Source: Elusimicrobiota bacterium
Lineage (GTDB): Bacteria > CG03
DNA: 7,166 bases
NCBI GenBank assembly: GCA_021161625.1
Contig: JAGHAG010000109.1
Location: 1-7,166 of the forward strand
Direction: 5' to 3'
Numbering within the stretch: position 1 is the stretch's first letter; each line of letters opens with the position of its first letter. The notes under the pieces were generated by a model, which saw only the letters and a list, made by a program, of their open reading frames with translations, was not told the origin of the DNA and made no database searches. Below are positions 5,952 through 7,166 of this stretch, piece after piece. The translations under genes and the position numbers were made by a program.

Positions 5952-6868
5952 TTTTCATAAAAAATTATTTTCAAAAATTCATCCGGCTTTAAAGATGCTC
6001 CACCAACCAGAACCCCATCTATGTCTTTCTCAGCCATAAGTCCTTTGATATTGGATGCCTTGACTGAACCACCATAAAGAATGGGAATCTCACTTGCAAC
6101 CTCTGAGTTGAAAATTTCAAGAATTTGCTTTCTTATAAATTCATGCATTTTCTGGGCAATATCAGGTGTTGCTGTCCTGCCTGTCCCGATTGCCCAGACA
6201 GGTTCATAGGCAATAACAACTTTTGTGATTTCATTTAAATCAAGTTCTTTTAACCCCTGTTTTAACTGCCTTTTTACAACAAAAAATTCTTTGGAGTTCT
6301 CCCTTTCTTCAAGTGTTTCTCCAACACACACAATTGCTATAAGCCCTTTTGAAATTGCCTTTTTTACCTTTTTGTTTATTAAATCATCTGTCTCATTAAA
6401 AATTTTTCTCCTTTCAGAGTGACCTATTATTACAAAACTTCCACCACAGGATAAAATCATGTCAGCAGAAATTTCACCTGTAAAAGCACCTTTGTCTTCA
6501 AAATACATATTCTGCGCCCCGGAAAAAATTTGAATTTTCCTCTCATCCCTTGCCTGAGAAACCAACTGACTTACTGAATAAAGCGAAGTAAATGGAGGGC
6601 ACAGCACAACAATTCTTTTATCAGGAAGTTCTTTTATGCCATCAATTATTCCTTTTGCAAGTTCAACTGACTCATTGAGACAATTGTTCATTTTCCAGTT
6701 TCCAGCAATAATTTCCTTTCTCATTTTTTTCTCCTTTTTTATTATTTCAATATTATGCCTTTTTGCTGCTTCCTTTGCAAGGGGGGTTATTATCACATCC
6801 CCGTCAATAAAAATCTTTTTATTTTTTCTTAATGCGGACAAAATGTCTACATAATCTATTATTTTCAT
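5948..6868 (-). CDS. tpiA: Triosephosphate isomerase with an N-terminal EutQ-like (BMC-associated) extension
   Basis: Interconverts glyceraldehyde-3-phosphate and dihydroxyacetone phosphate. The TIM-barrel part (about residues 49-306, 258 aa, normal family length) has every hallmark: N57 and K59 in AGNWKMN, the electrophile H150 in IIGHSERR, the base E222 in AYEPVWAIGTG with loop 6 following, YGGSV at 265-269 and the phosphate-binding GG at 289-290. Residues 1-48 are not part of a normal isomerase. They resemble the start of EutQ/EutT-type microcompartment proteins, with the pattern IITPLAKEAAKRHNIEII, joined by a lysine-rich linker KKEKK. The ATG at 6868 follows an in-frame TAA and has no Shine-Dalgarno sequence, whereas the internal ATG at 6724 (M49) has GGAG six bases upstream. 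Either start, or both, may be used. It is the first gene of the operon seen here and its TGA overlaps the pduL ATG. Isomerase function is near certain; the role of the extension is inferred. Confidence 0.95.
   Translation of the reverse strand: MKIIDYVDILSALRKNKKIFIDGDVIITPLAKEAAKRHNIEIIKKEKKMRKEIIAGNWKMNNCLNESVELAKGIIDGIKELPDKRIVVLCPPFTSLYSVSQLVSQARDERKIQIFSGAQNMYFEDKGAFTGEISADMILSCGGSFVIIGHSERRKIFNETDDLINKKVKKAISKGLIAIVCVGETLEERENSKEFFVVKRQLKQGLKELDLNEITKVVIAYEPVWAIGTGRTATPDIAQKMHEFIRKQILEIFNSEVASEIPILYGGSVKASNIKGLMAEKDIDGVLVGGASLKPDEFLKIIFYEK
6725..6736 (-). promoter_or_regulatory. Internal ribosome binding site inside the tpiA reading frame
   Basis: On the minus strand AAGGAG (6736-6731) is followed by six A residues and then ATG at 6724-6722, which is M49 of the long frame and the natural first residue (MRKEIIAGNWKMN) of an ordinary triosephosphate isomerase. 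The same bases encode the KKEKK linker. Spacing and strength are better than at the upstream ATG, which has none. It is the site that would decide between a long and a short isomerase. A lysine-rich linker can produce AAGGAG by chance, so the site may not be functional. Confidence 0.6.
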
Positions 6869-6874
6869 TTAGAA

Positions 6875-6902
6875 TTTTTACAAAACAAAACTCAATTGTC
6901 AA
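6875..6902 (-). promoter_or_regulatory. Candidate sigma-70-type promoter for the operon
   Basis: The minus strand carries a perfect TTGACA (6902-6897), a 16-base spacer and TAAAAA (6880-6875, four of six matches to TATAAT). Transcription would start about seven bases downstream, at or beside the ATG at 6868, giving a leaderless or nearly leaderless message. It is the only good -35 I saw upstream of the first gene. The -10 is weak and the region is AT-rich, so a chance match is possible. Confidence 0.4.
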
Positions 6903-7020
6903 TGGGTGGAGCAGTAAACTCTGTTTAGTGAATAGCCATGACAGGAATGAGTAACAAGATTAAGAGATTATGGAAATTTAAAATTCAAATCGCAAAATGT
7001 AAAATGACAATCCATATTAT

Positions 7021-7052
7021 CAAATCCTAAATCCTAAATCCCAAATCCTAAA
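7021..7052. repeat. Heptamer tandem array (AAATCCT, four units)
   Basis: Units of period 7: AAATCCT, AAATCCT, AAATCCC, AAATCCT, then AAAC. Read on the minus strand the unit is AGGATTT, one base from the AGGATTA unit at 3979-3999. Confidence 0.8.
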
Positions 7053-7128
7053 CAAATTCAAATTACCAAAATTCGAATTTTCAAAACCTTTTTCTTTTTT
7101 TCTGTTTCGGTCATTTGGATTTTGCCCG

Positions 7129-7163
7129 GCCTTCGTAGCCGAAACTACTTCGGCGGAGTAGGC
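7129..7163. repeat. Imperfect GC-rich palindrome at the window edge
   Basis: GCCGAA (7138-7143), loop ACTAC, TTCGGC (7149-7154), with outer GCCT (7129-7132) pairing with AGGC (7160-7163). The interrupted stem is richer in GC than its surroundings and looks like a dispersed palindromic repeat, possibly cut by the window end. Confidence 0.55.
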
Positions 7164-7166
7164 ATA

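Larger units (their letters stand above)
6869..7166. other. Upstream flank of the operon without genes
   Basis: Apart from the candidate promoter at 6875-6902, this stretch shows no gene. It contains AT-rich degenerate runs of AAATTCAAAT type (about 6977-6990 and 7055-7085), a heptamer array and a terminal palindrome. The neighbouring gene further upstream is outside the window. Confidence 0.65.

Noticed and set aside
5948..6868. Sequencing error or frameshift joining two separate genes at the tpiA linker
   Set aside because: The frame is open from 6868 to the stop, with the EutQ-like segment and the isomerase in the same register. A fusion or dual start explains it without an error, although the short poly-A runs at the junction deserve read-level checking.
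7021..7052. CRISPR array
   Set aside because: The units are contiguous heptamers with no spacers, and no cas genes are present.

Overview
This window is most of a bacterial microcompartment (BMC, metabolosome) locus. All nine supported genes lie on the minus strand, so transcription runs from high to low coordinates. The DNA is AT-rich. Genes are packed with ATGA-type overlaps inside blocks, but the blocks are separated by short gaps full of hairpins and degenerate tandem repeats. The metabolosome genes, low GC and repeat-rich spacers suggest an uncultured anaerobic candidate-phylum bacterium (Atribacterota- or Omnitrophota-like). That taxonomic guess is weak and rests on style rather than a marker gene.

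Layout in transcription order: (1) 6868-5334, a triosephosphate isomerase with an extra EutQ-like N-terminal segment, overlapping a PduL-type phosphotransacylase. (2) 5215-4608, two hexameric shell proteins (BMC-H). (3) 4460-4158, a pentameric vertex protein (BMC-P, EutN/CcmL family). (4) 3959-278, a CoA-acylating aldehyde dehydrogenase of the PduP/EutE type, a PPC/DUF296-domain protein, a PduS-like flavin/iron-sulfur oxidoreductase and a PduT-like trimeric shell protein with a pore cysteine. Gaps at 1-277, 3960-4157, 4461-4607, 5216-5333 and 6869-7166 hold no credible genes.

The genes form a coherent core. An aldehyde made inside the shell would be oxidised to acyl-CoA by the dehydrogenase, and PduL would convert acyl-CoA to acyl-phosphate and recycle CoA. 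PduS and PduT could move electrons from NADH out through an Fe-S centre in the shell. The two BMC-H proteins, the BMC-T and the BMC-P give all three shell tile types. No aldehyde-generating signature enzyme (diol dehydratase, ethanolamine lyase, glycyl radical enzyme, DeoC aldolase) and no alcohol dehydrogenase is present here. The triosephosphate isomerase is the main clue. It suggests a sugar-phosphate-type metabolosome in which an aldolase makes glyceraldehyde-3-phosphate plus an aldehyde, but this is inference.

The most interesting points are: a possible dual-start triosephosphate isomerase (a tagged long form and a Shine-Dalgarno-driven short form); a PPC-domain protein translationally coupled to the core enzymes; and a set of intergenic repeats, including a covarying hairpin pair and three separate heptamer arrays, sitting mostly at operon block boundaries.
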